Position numbers and translations under genes: made by a program
In this document: one piece after another, positions 55,897-64,000 of the stretch
Layout: each line of letters opens with the position of its first letter
Position numbering within the stretch: position 1 is the stretch's first letter
The notes under the pieces: generated by a model
Database searches by the model: none
Seen by the model: the letters and a program-made list of their open reading frames with translations, nothing else
Told to the model about the DNA's origin: nothing
Assembly: GCF_004353185.1 (NCBI RefSeq)
Contig: NZ_SMUS01000007.1
Coordinates: forward strand, 62,001-126,000
Length of the DNA: 64,000 nucleotides
Source: Clostridium cuniculi
GTDB lineage: Bacteria; Bacillota; Clostridia; Clostridiales; Clostridiaceae
Direction: 5' to 3'

Positions 55897-56205
55897 TTAT
55901 TCACCCCTTTCATAATAATGATGTTCATAATAATCATCTTTTTTATCATAATATTGGAAATCTTTGTAGTTATTATAATAGTCATAATCATCAAAATAAT
56001 AATGAAAATCATCTATTTTATTGATATCATTATTATTATTTAAATCATTATTTGGCACTATTTCATATTGTTTTGGACTAGTTTTATTAAAATAACCATC
56101 ATAATATGATTTAGAATCTAGTATATAATAATCAAAATTAATTTTTGTTATACAGAAAAACAAAATAAAACTTATCCAACTTATAATTTCTTGTTTTTTC
56201 TTCAT
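55897..56205 (-). CDS. Small membrane-anchored Asp/Tyr/Asn-rich protein
   Basis: About 102 residues. A short basic start (MKKKQEI), one hydrophobic helix (SWISFILFFCITKI) and a polar tail dominated by Tyr, Asp and Asn with recurring DYY, HYY and NNN pieces (FHYYFDDYDYYNNYKDF). No known domain. The start at 56205 lies behind AGAGG. Sequence composition suggests a surface or spore-coat type protein, but this is not established. It is monocistronic, between the DUF969 operon and the amidase. Confidence 0.6.
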   Translation of the reverse strand: MKKKQEIISWISFILFFCITKINFDYYILDSKSYYDGYFNKTSPKQYEIVPNNDLNNNNDINKIDDFHYYFDDYDYYNNYKDFQYYDKKDDYYEHHYYERGE

Positions 56206-56278
56206 ATTAATTTCCTCTACTTTCAATTAGATACTACATTTATTTTTAGCTATATTTTAAATTTTATTAACATAAAAA

Positions 56279-56317
56279 AAGCTATATCAAATTTAATAAA
56301 AAATTTTGATATAGCTC
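56279..56317 (-). terminator. Terminator of the amidase gene
   Basis: AGCTATATCAAA / TTTGATATAGCT with an A/T loop, followed on the minus strand by TTTTTTTATG. Confidence 0.8.
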
Positions 56318-56326
56318 TCTTTAATT

Positions 56327-57007
56327 CTATTTTCCTTTATAAACTTCTATAAACGTATCTTTATAACCTTTACTTATTAATTCGGCTTTTCTAACTTCTG
56401 CATTTCTTTTTTCTTTAAAACTTCCTACTACACACCTATAGTATACTTCATTATTATTTAAACTATTACTAGTAATACTTATGCTTTTCCCTATTTGTAA
56501 TAAACATCCCTTAACAATTGATTGTGCTATTTGTTCAAATTTAGAATCAAATATCTTGTTATCTGAAGTGTTATCTATAAATCCAACTTCTACTAATATT
56601 GCAGGAGATTTAGTTTCTCTTAAAACATGAAAATTAGAAATCTTTATTCCTCTATTAACAAACCCATTTTTAACTACTTTAGAATTAACTTTATTAGCTA
56701 ATTGCTCTGCTATACCTCCATTAGCATATACATGTATTTCAAATCCCTTTACAATTTCTGGTTGATATGCATTTCTATGAATACTTATAAAATAGTCATA
56801 ATCCCCATTATTTTCTTTATTACTTCTCTCAGCTAAACTTATAGTAGTATCTATAGACCTTGTATAATAAACATTTTCATTATTATTTTTTAATAATTCA
56901 CCAACTCTTAAAGATAACTTAAGGACATCATCACATTCTCTTCTTCCTTTATAGGTAGCTCCTGAATCTACCCCTCCATGACCAGGATCTATTAACCATT
57001 TCGCCAT
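56327..57007 (-). CDS. N-acetylmuramoyl-L-alanine amidase (Amidase_3) with SPOR domain
   Basis: A 226-residue zinc amidase that cuts the bond between muramic acid and the stem peptide. Zinc ligands are His10 (IDPGHGG), Glu24 (GRRECDD) and His77 (FISIHRNA), and catalytic Glu140 is in ILVEVGF. The C-terminal ~35 residues (YYRCVVGSFKEKRNAEVRKAEL) form a SPOR peptidoglycan-binding domain. No signal peptide is present, as in endolysins and some sporulation or mother-cell lysis amidases (CwlC-like). No holin or phage gene is adjacent, so a mother-cell autolysin is more likely than a phage lysin. Confidence 0.92.
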   Translation of the reverse strand: MAKWLIDPGHGGVDSGATYKGRRECDDVLKLSLRVGELLKNNNENVYYTRSIDTTISLAERSNKENNGDYDYFISIHRNAYQPEIVKGFEIHVYANGGIAEQLANKVNSKVVKNGFVNRGIKISNFHVLRETKSPAILVEVGFIDNTSDNKIFDSKFEQIAQSIVKGCLLQIGKSISITSNSLNNNEVYYRCVVGSFKEKRNAEVRKAELISKGYKDTFIEVYKGK

Positions 57008-57105
57008 ATTGTATATACCTCCTTGAAAATTTATTTTTCAATATAAATATATACAAGTAACTACCCTTATTTATAAATTTATACCCAAAATTTATATAAT
57101 ATAGA

Positions 57106-57924
57106 TTACTTAATAAGTATTTGTATTTTTCCTAATGACTTTTCCATTCCATTACTACTAACTCTAGTTATTATATATATTTCATAAAAATCCCCTAATA
57201 TTTCAATATTATTCTCTTCTATATAATCCATAATAATATCGTAATATTTTCTTGTATCATTATAGTCATCATCAAAATTTAAGGTTAAATATCTTCCTCT
57301 TGGTAAGATAATTTTATCATACTCTGAAATATCCATTCTTCTAGTAAAATCTATTATTGTATTTCTATATGTTACTTTATTAAGTTCTTTAAGATCCTTG
57401 TATGAAATAACAAATCCTAACTCCTTATTAAAATAAGTATGTTTTTTTTCCACTTCCGCTAAAATTTTGCTTAAGTTTACCTCAAATTCTTCTGTAAATC
57501 TATTTGTATTATTATACTTAATAAAACTTCTCTCATCATAAAATTTTATAAATACTTTGTTTAATCCTTCATCTAATGAAACCTTTATACGCTCCTCTAG
57601 AAATGTAATATTATCTTTTATCTTATTTAACTCTTTTATTTTTTCATCTATAATTATCTTTTGCTTTCTTATAACATGTAAAACTGATTCTGGTGAAGTA
57701 TAATTTTCTATTATACTCTTTATCTCATCTAAAGAGAGTCCCATAGCCTTACATTGTTTAATTAAATCTAATATTATAAAATCCTTAGCACTGTAATATC
57801 TATATCCTGTACTACTATTTATATATGAAGGCTTTAATAACCCCACTCTATCATAATGTCTTAAGGTTTCTACTGTGATATTATGTATTTTAGCCACTTC
57901 TCCAATAGAAAATTTAGATTTCAT
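57106..57924 (-). CDS. MerR-family transcriptional regulator
   Basis: A 272-residue regulator. The N-terminal winged helix reads FSIGEVAKIHNITVETLRHYDRVGLLKPSYINSSTGYRYY, followed by the dimerising helix (about 75-125). The C-terminal half (130-270) resembles BmrR/GyrI-like effector domains that bind bulky hydrophobic or cationic compounds. No transporter is adjacent on the same strand, and the MATE gene lies 3.3 kb away. It starts directly behind a weak AGGGAAT site. Confidence 0.9.
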   Translation of the reverse strand: MKSKFSIGEVAKIHNITVETLRHYDRVGLLKPSYINSSTGYRYYSAKDFIILDLIKQCKAMGLSLDEIKSIIENYTSPESVLHVIRKQKIIIDEKIKELNKIKDNITFLEERIKVSLDEGLNKVFIKFYDERSFIKYNNTNRFTEEFEVNLSKILAEVEKKHTYFNKELGFVISYKDLKELNKVTYRNTIIDFTRRMDISEYDKIILPRGRYLTLNFDDDYNDTRKYYDIIMDYIEENNIEILGDFYEIYIITRVSSNGMEKSLGKIQILIK

Positions 57925-57988
57925 ATATATTCCCTTTCTAAAACTCTTAATTTTTAATAATCTAAATGCAATTACTTCTCCACACCAT

Positions 57989-59881
57989 CTATTTAATATT
58001 CAATAATACGGAAACTTTAAATATAGATTCATTATAATCATACTTTAACATCCCTTTATACTTATTTACTGTAATCCCAATATTTTCCAAGCCAACTCCA
58101 TGAAACTTTTTATTCTTTTTCCAAGTTATAAATTCAACCCCATTTTTACTTATTTCCCCATCATAAGAATTTTCAATAGATACATACATATAATTTCCAG
58201 AAATATTACTCTTTAGATTTATAATTTTTTGAGAACTATTATTTAATTTTTCACAAGCTTCTATTGCATTATCAATAAGATTTGAAAATATAATACATAA
58301 ATCAATATCAGTAATTTGAATCTCTTCTGGAAGCTTTATATCTAAATCTAACTTTATATTCTTTTGCTTACACTCTTCTATTAAATTACTTAATATAGAG
58401 TCTATTACTTTATTTTTAGTTACACTGTTCTTTTGCATATTTTTATATGTATCAGTTAACTCACTCATATAATCAATAGCTCTTTGATTTTCACCATTTT
58501 CAATAAGTCCTATAAGAATTCTCATATGATTACTTCTATCATGAATATATCTTTTAATTTCATCTTCACGCTTCTTTTCACTTTTATAATATTTCAATTT
58601 ATATTGAAGCTGCTTATTTAATACATCTATATTTTTTTGTAATACTCTCTTATGTAACTCCTTTTCTTTTAACCTAAACATTACTATTATAATTAAAATG
58701 AATATAGAAATAACTAAAATAATAGATAAATATATATATATCTGTTGATTTAATCTAGCTATCGCTAAATCACTACTTATTTTATTTAAATTAATTTCAT
58801 TTACTTTATTAATAAGATGATAATTGGGATTTTCTCTTATTAGTTGTATAGATAAAAATTTAAGTTTATCTAACCAATATTCTTCCACCTCTTTATTTCC
58901 TATATCTTTATTTAACTGTAATAATCTATCTATTACATATAAAATTTTACGTGATATATTTTTATCTAATAAAATATTATAAGCATATTCAAAATTTTCA
59001 ATGGCACCATCTATATTATTTTGTTGACTTAATATTTCTCCTATTACAATAAATTTATCAACTGTATATAAATTTTCTTTTTCAATATCTATATTATTTA
59101 ATAACTCTAAGGCCTTTTCATACTCTTCATTTTTATAATATGTAGTTGCTAGAAGTATATTAAGCTTTATATCTAACATATAATTATTACAATCTTCTAA
59201 TTGAATCCTCTCATATGCTTTTTGTACATATTCCTCAACCTTATCAAATAAATTTTTTCCTTTATAATACTCTGCTATATTTGCATATGTATATGATGAT
59301 ATTTCAACATCATAATTTTCTAATATATTTTGTATTTCTTTAAAAGAAGTATCAGCCTCTTCATTCATATTAAATTCTTGTTCTGTTACAGCTTTAATAC
59401 TTTTTACTTGAACTAACTGAGAAATGTAAATATTATCAAGCTTATTCTTATCATATAAATCCATTAATATAATATTTGATTTATTACTATATATATATGC
59501 CCACTCATAATCTCCCCTTTGTAAGTATAATTGAGCTATTAAGCACTCTACACTTCCAGCAAATGTCCACTCTTGTTGATCTATTAAAATTTTTTCACTT
59601 TCTATTGCAATATCTAATAATTCATCAAATTTATTAGATTCATATAAAAAATTAATCCTTGCTAGATATTCTTTTACTCTTTCTCTTTCAGATAAATTAC
59701 TATCAATTTTTTTATCTAAAAAATTTAATATTTCATCATAATTTTCATTATATTCTTTATTTAATTTATTAATATATCTATATACATCTTTATTATCTAA
59801 ATTTATTTTATCTACATAAACTAATAAAATACTTATAGATATTACAATTAAAGACAATATTAATAATAATTTTCTTTTCAT
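57989..59881 (-). CDS. GHKL histidine kinase with TPR-like sensor region
   Basis: 630 residues. An N-terminal helix (about 5-23) and a second helix (about 378-402) enclose roughly 350 residues of helical repeats with TPR-like spacing (YEWAYIYSNKSN, YANIAEYYKGKN, EEYEKALELLNNI). A coiled coil then leads to the AgrC/ComD-type kinase core: YIHDRSNHMRIL (His box), FSNLIDNAIEACEK (N box) and GVGLENIG. If the topology is right the repeats face outside and may bind peptide or protein. It is divergent from a LytTR response regulator, its obvious partner. Confidence 0.88.
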   Translation of the reverse strand: MKRKLLLILSLIVISISILLVYVDKINLDNKDVYRYINKLNKEYNENYDEILNFLDKKIDSNLSERERVKEYLARINFLYESNKFDELLDIAIESEKILIDQQEWTFAGSVECLIAQLYLQRGDYEWAYIYSNKSNIILMDLYDKNKLDNIYISQLVQVKSIKAVTEQEFNMNEEADTSFKEIQNILENYDVEISSYTYANIAEYYKGKNLFDKVEEYVQKAYERIQLEDCNNYMLDIKLNILLATTYYKNEEYEKALELLNNIDIEKENLYTVDKFIVIGEILSQQNNIDGAIENFEYAYNILLDKNISRKILYVIDRLLQLNKDIGNKEVEEYWLDKLKFLSIQLIRENPNYHLINKVNEINLNKISSDLAIARLNQQIYIYLSIILVISIFILIIIVMFRLKEKELHKRVLQKNIDVLNKQLQYKLKYYKSEKKREDEIKRYIHDRSNHMRILIGLIENGENQRAIDYMSELTDTYKNMQKNSVTKNKVIDSILSNLIEECKQKNIKLDLDIKLPEEIQITDIDLCIIFSNLIDNAIEACEKLNNSSQKIINLKSNISGNYMYVSIENSYDGEISKNGVEFITWKKNKKFHGVGLENIGITVNKYKGMLKYDYNESIFKVSVLLNIK

Positions 59882-60035
59882 TAATCTACTCCTTATATAA
59901 ATTAATTTTAGTAATAGTATTTATTTATACTATAAATTATTTTTTATAATTTTTATACATTTTCTTTAATTATTAATATCAAATTTAATTTTTTATTGTA
60001 TAATTAGTTTATATATATAAAAAGGGGAGGATATT

Positions 60036-60749
60036 ATGATTGAAATCGCGGTATGCGATGATGATAAATTTACTGTTGATTATATAGTTAATACACTAAC
60101 CCACATCAGTAAAAAAAATAATTTATATATAAATATACATACTTTCACATCTGGAATGGAATTTATTTCAAACTATAATCCTTCTAAAAGCTATGACATA
60201 ATATTTTTAGATATATTATTAGACTCTCTTAATGGAATAGATATTGCAAAACATATAAGAGAAAATAATGATATAACAAAAATAATTTTCATAAGTAGTA
60301 GTAGTGAATATATACTTGATGGCTATGATGTAGAGGCTTCTAATTATCTAATAAAACCATTAGATTATGAAAAACTTAATAAAGTTTTTATTAAAGCAAT
60401 AAAAAGCTTATATAATACTAACTCTAAACTTTTAAAAATAAATCAGGGTTCAAAAACTATAACTCTACCTTTATCTAAAGTTCTATATTTCGAAGTTTAT
60501 AACCGAAAAGTAATTGCTATTTTAGATAATAGTACTATCGAATTTTATAGTAGACTTAGTGATATTGAAGTTCTTATAAGTAACTATAATTTTGTAAGAT
60601 GTCACAGAAGCTATTTAGTAAACGTATGTAAAATTTCTCAACTTTCATCTTCTGAGATAACTCTTAATAACTTTGCTAAAATACCTATTGGGAAAAAATA
60701 TATAAATAATGTAGAAAATGCATTTTTTAAATTTATAGATTCTATTTAA
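60036..60749 (+). CDS. LytTR-family response regulator (AgrA/VirR-like)
   Basis: 237 residues. The receiver has CDDD at 7-10 and phospho-acceptor Asp in IIFLDILLDSLNGIDIA (near 57), with Lys in YLIKPLDYEKL. The C-terminal LytTR DNA-binding domain (about 135-235) shows ITLPLSKVLYFEVYNRKVIAIL and FVRCHRSYLVNV. Such regulators bind paired direct repeats about 21 bp apart. It is divergent from the TPR kinase with a 154-base shared promoter region. No peptide pheromone (AgrBD) genes are adjacent. Confidence 0.93.
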   Translation: MIEIAVCDDDKFTVDYIVNTLTHISKKNNLYINIHTFTSGMEFISNYNPSKSYDIIFLDILLDSLNGIDIAKHIRENNDITKIIFISSSSEYILDGYDVEASNYLIKPLDYEKLNKVFIKAIKSLYNTNSKLLKINQGSKTITLPLSKVLYFEVYNRKVIAILDNSTIEFYSRLSDIEVLISNYNFVRCHRSYLVNVCKISQLSSSEITLNNFAKIPIGKKYINNVENAFFKFIDSI

Positions 60750-60760
60750 AATATAAAAAA

Positions 60761-60800
60761 AGCGTTAAAATAGTTTTTTCCTTAAAACTATTTTAACGCT
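60761..60800. terminator. Bidirectional terminator of the LytTR regulator
   Basis: A perfect 17-bp stem (60761-60777 with 60784-60800), 6-base loop, then seven T's on plus and an A-run at the 5' side that serves the minus strand. Confidence 0.88.
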
Positions 60801-60826
60801 TTTTTTACATATACTTTATCTTATCT

Positions 60827-61018
60827 TTAGTTCTCTTTAGTTTTATTTAGATAATAAATTTGCTTTTGAACTATTAATTTATCTATAATCTGACTTAATT
60901 GAATTACTTCATCTGCTATACCATGTTTATAATAAAGGTCACTTAAAATTATTCTTAATTCATTTAATACTTCATCCTCTAAATTTATCTCATCTCTTTT
61001 CTCTTTTACCATATACAT
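60827..61018 (-). CDS. Spo0E-like sporulation regulatory protein (aspartyl-phosphate phosphatase)
   Basis: A 63-65 residue two-helix protein with the Spo0E signature SQIIDKLIV in the second helix and LNELRIILSDLYYKHG in the first. Spo0E proteins dephosphorylate Spo0A~P and so restrain sporulation. Three ATGs occur in the first five codons; GGAG spacing favours the second (61018). It is monocistronic, convergent with the LytTR gene. Confidence 0.85.
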   Translation of the reverse strand: MYMVKEKRDEINLEDEVLNELRIILSDLYYKHGIADEVIQLSQIIDKLIVQKQIYYLNKTKEN

Positions 61019-61174
61019 ATACATTTACTCCAATTCACATTTTCAAACAAATTCTCCTAATATATTCCTTTTGTTTAGCGATATTTATTCTATCATTTTA
61101 GACATTTCTATTCAATTATTTTGTATTCAAATATATATTTTTTGTTGTAAAACGTTGTAAAATATAAAAAAGTA

Positions 61175-61212
61175 CCATAGTGATATATTAAAATTTTAAT
61201 ATATCACTATGG
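61175..61212. terminator. 38-bp perfect palindrome downstream of the MATE gene
   Basis: A perfect dyad without a central spacer (19 + 19 bp, arm CCATAGTGATATATTAAAA), 23 bases after the minus-strand MATE stop. Any RNA hairpin must open a few central A/T pairs. It probably works as a terminator from both sides, although the poly-T is interrupted. Confidence 0.65.
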
Positions 61213-61235
61213 CTTAAATATAATTATTATATTTT

Positions 61236-62543
61236 TTAAACTTCTTCTATTACTCTAAATGTATATGATTTTATATTTCCTACTAATTTTATAGTTATGA
61301 AGGTTAAAGTTTCAGATACAATTGCACTTGCCCATATACCATTAATACCAAAGAATCTACCTAAAATAAATAAACATATTGGTAAATACACTATGGATCT
61401 TAATATACAACTTAAATTAGAATACTTAGGTATCTCAATTGCTTGGTAGTAAACTAAACTGTTTAAATTTAATCCTACAGCAAAATAACTTAAACATGCT
61501 ATTTTTAGTGCATCATAAGCCATTTGTGCTATTTGTGTATCATTTGTAAATATAGATATTAATGAAGGTCCAAATACAAAACTTATAATAACAAAAACCC
61601 CTGTTATTATTATATTAGAAATTGATGTTATTCTAAAGAACCCTAACATTTTTTCTACATCTTTCTTTCCATAATTATAACTAACAAGTGGTTGAACTCC
61701 TAATGTAATTCCATATAAAACCATATATATATTAGTAGTTATATAATTTAATATACTATATGCTGAAACTCCCATTTCGCCTGCATATTTTACTAATGCT
61801 ATATTATGAAGTAAAACTATTATAGAATAACTTCCTTGAGCAAAAAACGAAGGAAATCCGATAGTGCAAAATTCCTTTATTGTTTTAAATGACACTTTTA
61901 CATTTCCAAAAGATAAATATCCTTTTTTCATAATAAAATGAGGTAATACTATACTTACTGTTACTATTTGTCCAAGTCCAGTTGCTATTGCCGCACCTTT
62001 GATTCCCATTCCTAATTGGAAAATAAATATATAATCTAAAATTATATTAGTAATAGCACCACTTATAGTAGATACCATTGCTAGCTTTGGTCTGCCATCA
62101 TTTCTAACAAAACTATTTAAAACAATACCAACTAAGTTTGGTATACAGAATAATGCATAAAATCTTAAATACTCTACAGCTAATGGTTTTAATACTTCAG
62201 TTGCTCCTAACATACTTACTATTGGACTAGTAAATAATATACATACTATACTTATTATTAAACTAAATATTAATAAAGACTTAAAAACTTGTCTAAAAAT
62301 ATTAACTGCTTTTTTTACATTATTTGCCCCAATATTTTTAGAAACTAATGCTCCTCCTCCGATAGCAAACATGGAAGCTAAACCAAATAACATTACCGTA
62401 AATGGAAGAACTATATTAACTGCTGCTAATGCTGAATCTCCAACACCTTGTCCTACAAATATTCCATCTATTACTGTATATAATGAAGAAATAAACATTG
62501 CTAATGCTGATGGAATAGCATATTTAAAAAATTCTTTTTTCAT
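61236..62543 (-). CDS. MATE-family multidrug efflux transporter
   Basis: A 435-residue antiporter with twelve predicted helices. It opens YAIPSALAMFISSLYTVIDGIFVGQ, and the second half starts near 225 with FCTIGFPSFFAQGSYSIIV. GVQPLVSYNYGKKD is the conserved MATE loop. It exports cationic drugs or related compounds with Na+ or H+. It starts behind AAGGAGAT. The promoter lies in the 170-base gap to the kinase gene. No linked regulator is adjacent. Confidence 0.94.
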   Translation of the reverse strand: MKKEFFKYAIPSALAMFISSLYTVIDGIFVGQGVGDSALAAVNIVLPFTVMLFGLASMFAIGGGALVSKNIGANNVKKAVNIFRQVFKSLLIFSLIISIVCILFTSPIVSMLGATEVLKPLAVEYLRFYALFCIPNLVGIVLNSFVRNDGRPKLAMVSTISGAITNIILDYIFIFQLGMGIKGAAIATGLGQIVTVSIVLPHFIMKKGYLSFGNVKVSFKTIKEFCTIGFPSFFAQGSYSIIVLLHNIALVKYAGEMGVSAYSILNYITTNIYMVLYGITLGVQPLVSYNYGKKDVEKMLGFFRITSISNIIITGVFVIISFVFGPSLISIFTNDTQIAQMAYDALKIACLSYFAVGLNLNSLVYYQAIEIPKYSNLSCILRSIVYLPICLFILGRFFGINGIWASAIVSETLTFITIKLVGNIKSYTFRVIEEV

Positions 62544-62634
62544 ACATATCTCCTTTAATTTTTAATCCTTTCAAATTATAAAGTCTTTTCTTACACAAGA
62601 GTCAATAGTTTTTATTATTTTTATATTTAAATAA

Positions 62635-62712
62635 AAAAGAAATTATCTAAAAACTTTTAAATAAATATAAAATTAATTATATTTATTCTATCTTTTAAGA
62701 TAACTTCTTTTA
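62635..62712 (-). terminator. Long hairpin downstream of the truncated kinase gene
   Basis: AAAGAAaTTATCT pairs with AGATAAcTTCTTT, enclosing a second stem AATAAATATAA / TTATATTTATT. It lies directly after the kinase stop on the minus strand. Confidence 0.5.
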
Positions 62713-62716
62713 TTTA

Positions 62717-64000
62717 TTAACATGGTAATATTATAGTAAACTTAGTTCCCTTTTGTAATTTACTTTCTAACTCTATATTTCCATTATGTAGTGTAACTAT
62801 GTACTTAACTAATGTTAAGCCAATTCCACTACTACTTACTTTAGTACAATCCCCATTTTTCCCCTGTTCAAATCTATTAAATATGAATTTCTGATCTTCT
62901 TCTGATATTCCAATTCCAGAATCCTTTATAGAAATACTTACACTACTATTATTATCCTTAATAAATATCTCTATCTTTCCGCCTTCTGGGGTAAATTTAA
63001 TTGCATTACCTATAACATTAACTATACATCTTTCTATTTCATTTGGATCACAAGATATATACTTCTCTTCTATTTCAGGATCAATAATTAACTCAATCCC
63101 CTTCTCCTCTATATAATCACTCATAGTTAAAGCAGTTTCTTCAACTAAATAAACTATATCAACATTATCCTCTTTATTTATTTTATAAGTTCCAGATTCT
63201 ATTTTAGAGCTATCTATAATATCATTAATTATTTTTAATAAACTATTTGAACTTTTCTGTACAATTTCCATATAATGATTAAGTTTTTTTCTTGAAATAT
63301 CCTTATCTTTATTTAATGAGTTTATTAACTGTACAGTTGACAAAATAATATTAATAGGTGTTCTTAGTTCATGAGATAAATTTACAAAATAATCATTTTT
63401 AAACTTTTCACATCTTATACTTTTTTCATATAATAATTGATTTTCTTTCATTTTTTCATTAATTTCTTTTGTTTGCTTTTTTACTAATGACTTTAATATT
63501 TTCATATTGTTCCAGAAATAAAATACAATAATACCTATTATAAATATATAAAAACAATATGCTATTTTTGTCTTCCACCAAGGCCTTTGTATAATTATTT
63601 TTATACTACTTTCACCTGTTAACTCCCCATTTTGCTGCATAGCTCTAACTTTAAATGTATATTTCCCAGGAGATAATACTGTATAATTTACATAACTAAT
63701 ATTACTAGAATATATCCACTCTTCATTTAAGCCTTCAAGTTTATATTCATATGTTATATCTGAACCTTCTGCATAATCTGCTAAAAAATATACAATAGTT
63801 ATATTATTTTCATTATATTTAAGTGCAATATCATTTATCTCATCAAAATCTATTTTTTCGTTATTAACTCTAATACTACCGATAATAACTTTATCATCGG
63901 TATCATTTTTATTATTTTCTTTATCTAATTCATTAGGATTAAAATAAAAAATGCCTTCTGTAGTTACAAATAATAAATTTCCACTTTTTGATTTCCAAAA
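62717..64000 (-). CDS. Sensor histidine kinase with Y_Y_Y domain, 5' end outside the window
   Basis: The frame is open to the right edge and beyond. The visible C-terminal ~427 residues start inside a propeller/Y_Y_Y region (GNLLFVTTEGIFYFNPNEL, ITYEYKLEGLNEEWIYSS, LSPGKYTFKVRAMQQNG), then one transmembrane helix (KIAYCFYIFIIGIIVFYFW), a coiled coil, HisKA with NLSHELRTPINIIL and a HATPase domain (NVIGNAIKFTPEGG, DSGIGIS, SSGIGLTLVKYI). The missing part should hold two-component-regulator propeller blades. It ends after the HATPase, so it is not a complete hybrid HTCS with receiver and AraC output. The likely ligand is extracellular, often a carbohydrate in relatives. Confidence 0.92.
   Translation of the reverse strand, partial: FWKSKSGNLLFVTTEGIFYFNPNELDKENNKNDTDDKVIIGSIRVNNEKIDFDEINDIALKYNENNITIVYFLADYAEGSDITYEYKLEGLNEEWIYSSNISYVNYTVLSPGKYTFKVRAMQQNGELTGESSIKIIIQRPWWKTKIAYCFYIFIIGIIVFYFWNNMKILKSLVKKQTKEINEKMKENQLLYEKSIRCEKFKNDYFVNLSHELRTPINIILSTVQLINSLNKDKDISRKKLNHYMEIVQKSSNSLLKIINDIIDSSKIESGTYKINKEDNVDIVYLVEETALTMSDYIEEKGIELIIDPEIEEKYISCDPNEIERCIVNVIGNAIKFTPEGGKIEIFIKDNNSSVSISIKDSGIGISEEDQKFIFNRFEQGKNGDCTKVSSSGIGLTLVKYIVTLHNGNIELESKLQKGTKFTIILPC

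Noticed and set aside
56327..57007. Prophage or defective phage lysis cassette
   Set aside because: No holin, tail, integrase or terminase gene lies nearby, and the SPOR domain fits a bacterial amidase.
59882..60035. Search for an AgrD-like peptide gene between the kinase and regulator
   Set aside because: Only 154 AT-rich bases with no plausible small ORF and ribosome site; it is the divergent promoter region.

Overview
The window is low-GC DNA with short intergenic gaps, AT-rich codon use, strong AGGAGG-type ribosome binding sites and many hairpin-plus-T-run terminators. A Spo0E-type sporulation phosphatase, YesL/YesM/YesN sugar sensing, an LPXTG-anchored sialidase and the GGGtGRT/IscU-like pair point to a spore-forming, probably gut-associated Clostridium (sensu stricto). 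The species cannot be fixed from the sequence alone. No rRNA, insertion sequence, prophage or CRISPR array was seen.

Layout. Positions 1-1553 carry the end of a GGGtGRT / NifU-like iron-sulfur operon on the minus strand, divergent from enolase (1928-3220). The gap between them holds three Fur-box-like inverted repeats and a structured leader. Next come a ZIP metal transporter, tRNA-Leu(CAA), a maltose-type acetyltransferase divergent from an AraC regulator, an Ogt/oxidoreductase pair, and an MgtC gene whose 5' end looks frameshifted. A large cell-wall-anchored sialidase and an S66 peptidase follow.

Positions 12894-31108 form a carbohydrate island: YesN/YesM two-component system, GH95 fucosidase, GH3 beta-glucosidase, GH31 alpha-xylosidase, an LplABC-type sugar ABC importer without its own ATPase, a divergent GH3 beta-xylosidase-like enzyme, and a YesL-like membrane protein. 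None of the glycosidases has a signal peptide. The set therefore fits import and intracellular trimming of oligosaccharides. Alpha-xylosidase, fucosidase and beta-glucosidase together match fucosylated xyloglucan oligosaccharides. A second sugar module (45838-51382) has a GH43 enzyme, an ArsR-type regulator fused to a beta-rich domain, and another importer (MalG, MalF and binding protein).

Positions 31284-45774 are mixed housekeeping and accessory genes: DUF975, GNAT, a nitroreductase that appears to start at ATT, YdcF, SEC-C methionine aminopeptidase, aspartate 4-decarboxylase, sirtuin, a Lys/Glu-rich secreted protein, a catalytically altered SGNH protein, a membrane MutS-like ATPase, MscS, an LtaS-like sulfatase with a poly-Asn tail, and DUF1622.

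Positions 51858-64000 hold an Mrp/NBP35 ATPase and a DUF969-DUF979-Pcp-GGCT cluster that suggests 5-oxoproline handling. They also hold an amidase with a SPOR domain, a MerR regulator, a TPR histidine kinase divergent from a LytTR regulator, Spo0E, a MATE pump, and the C-terminal part of a Y_Y_Y-type sensor kinase cut by the window edge.
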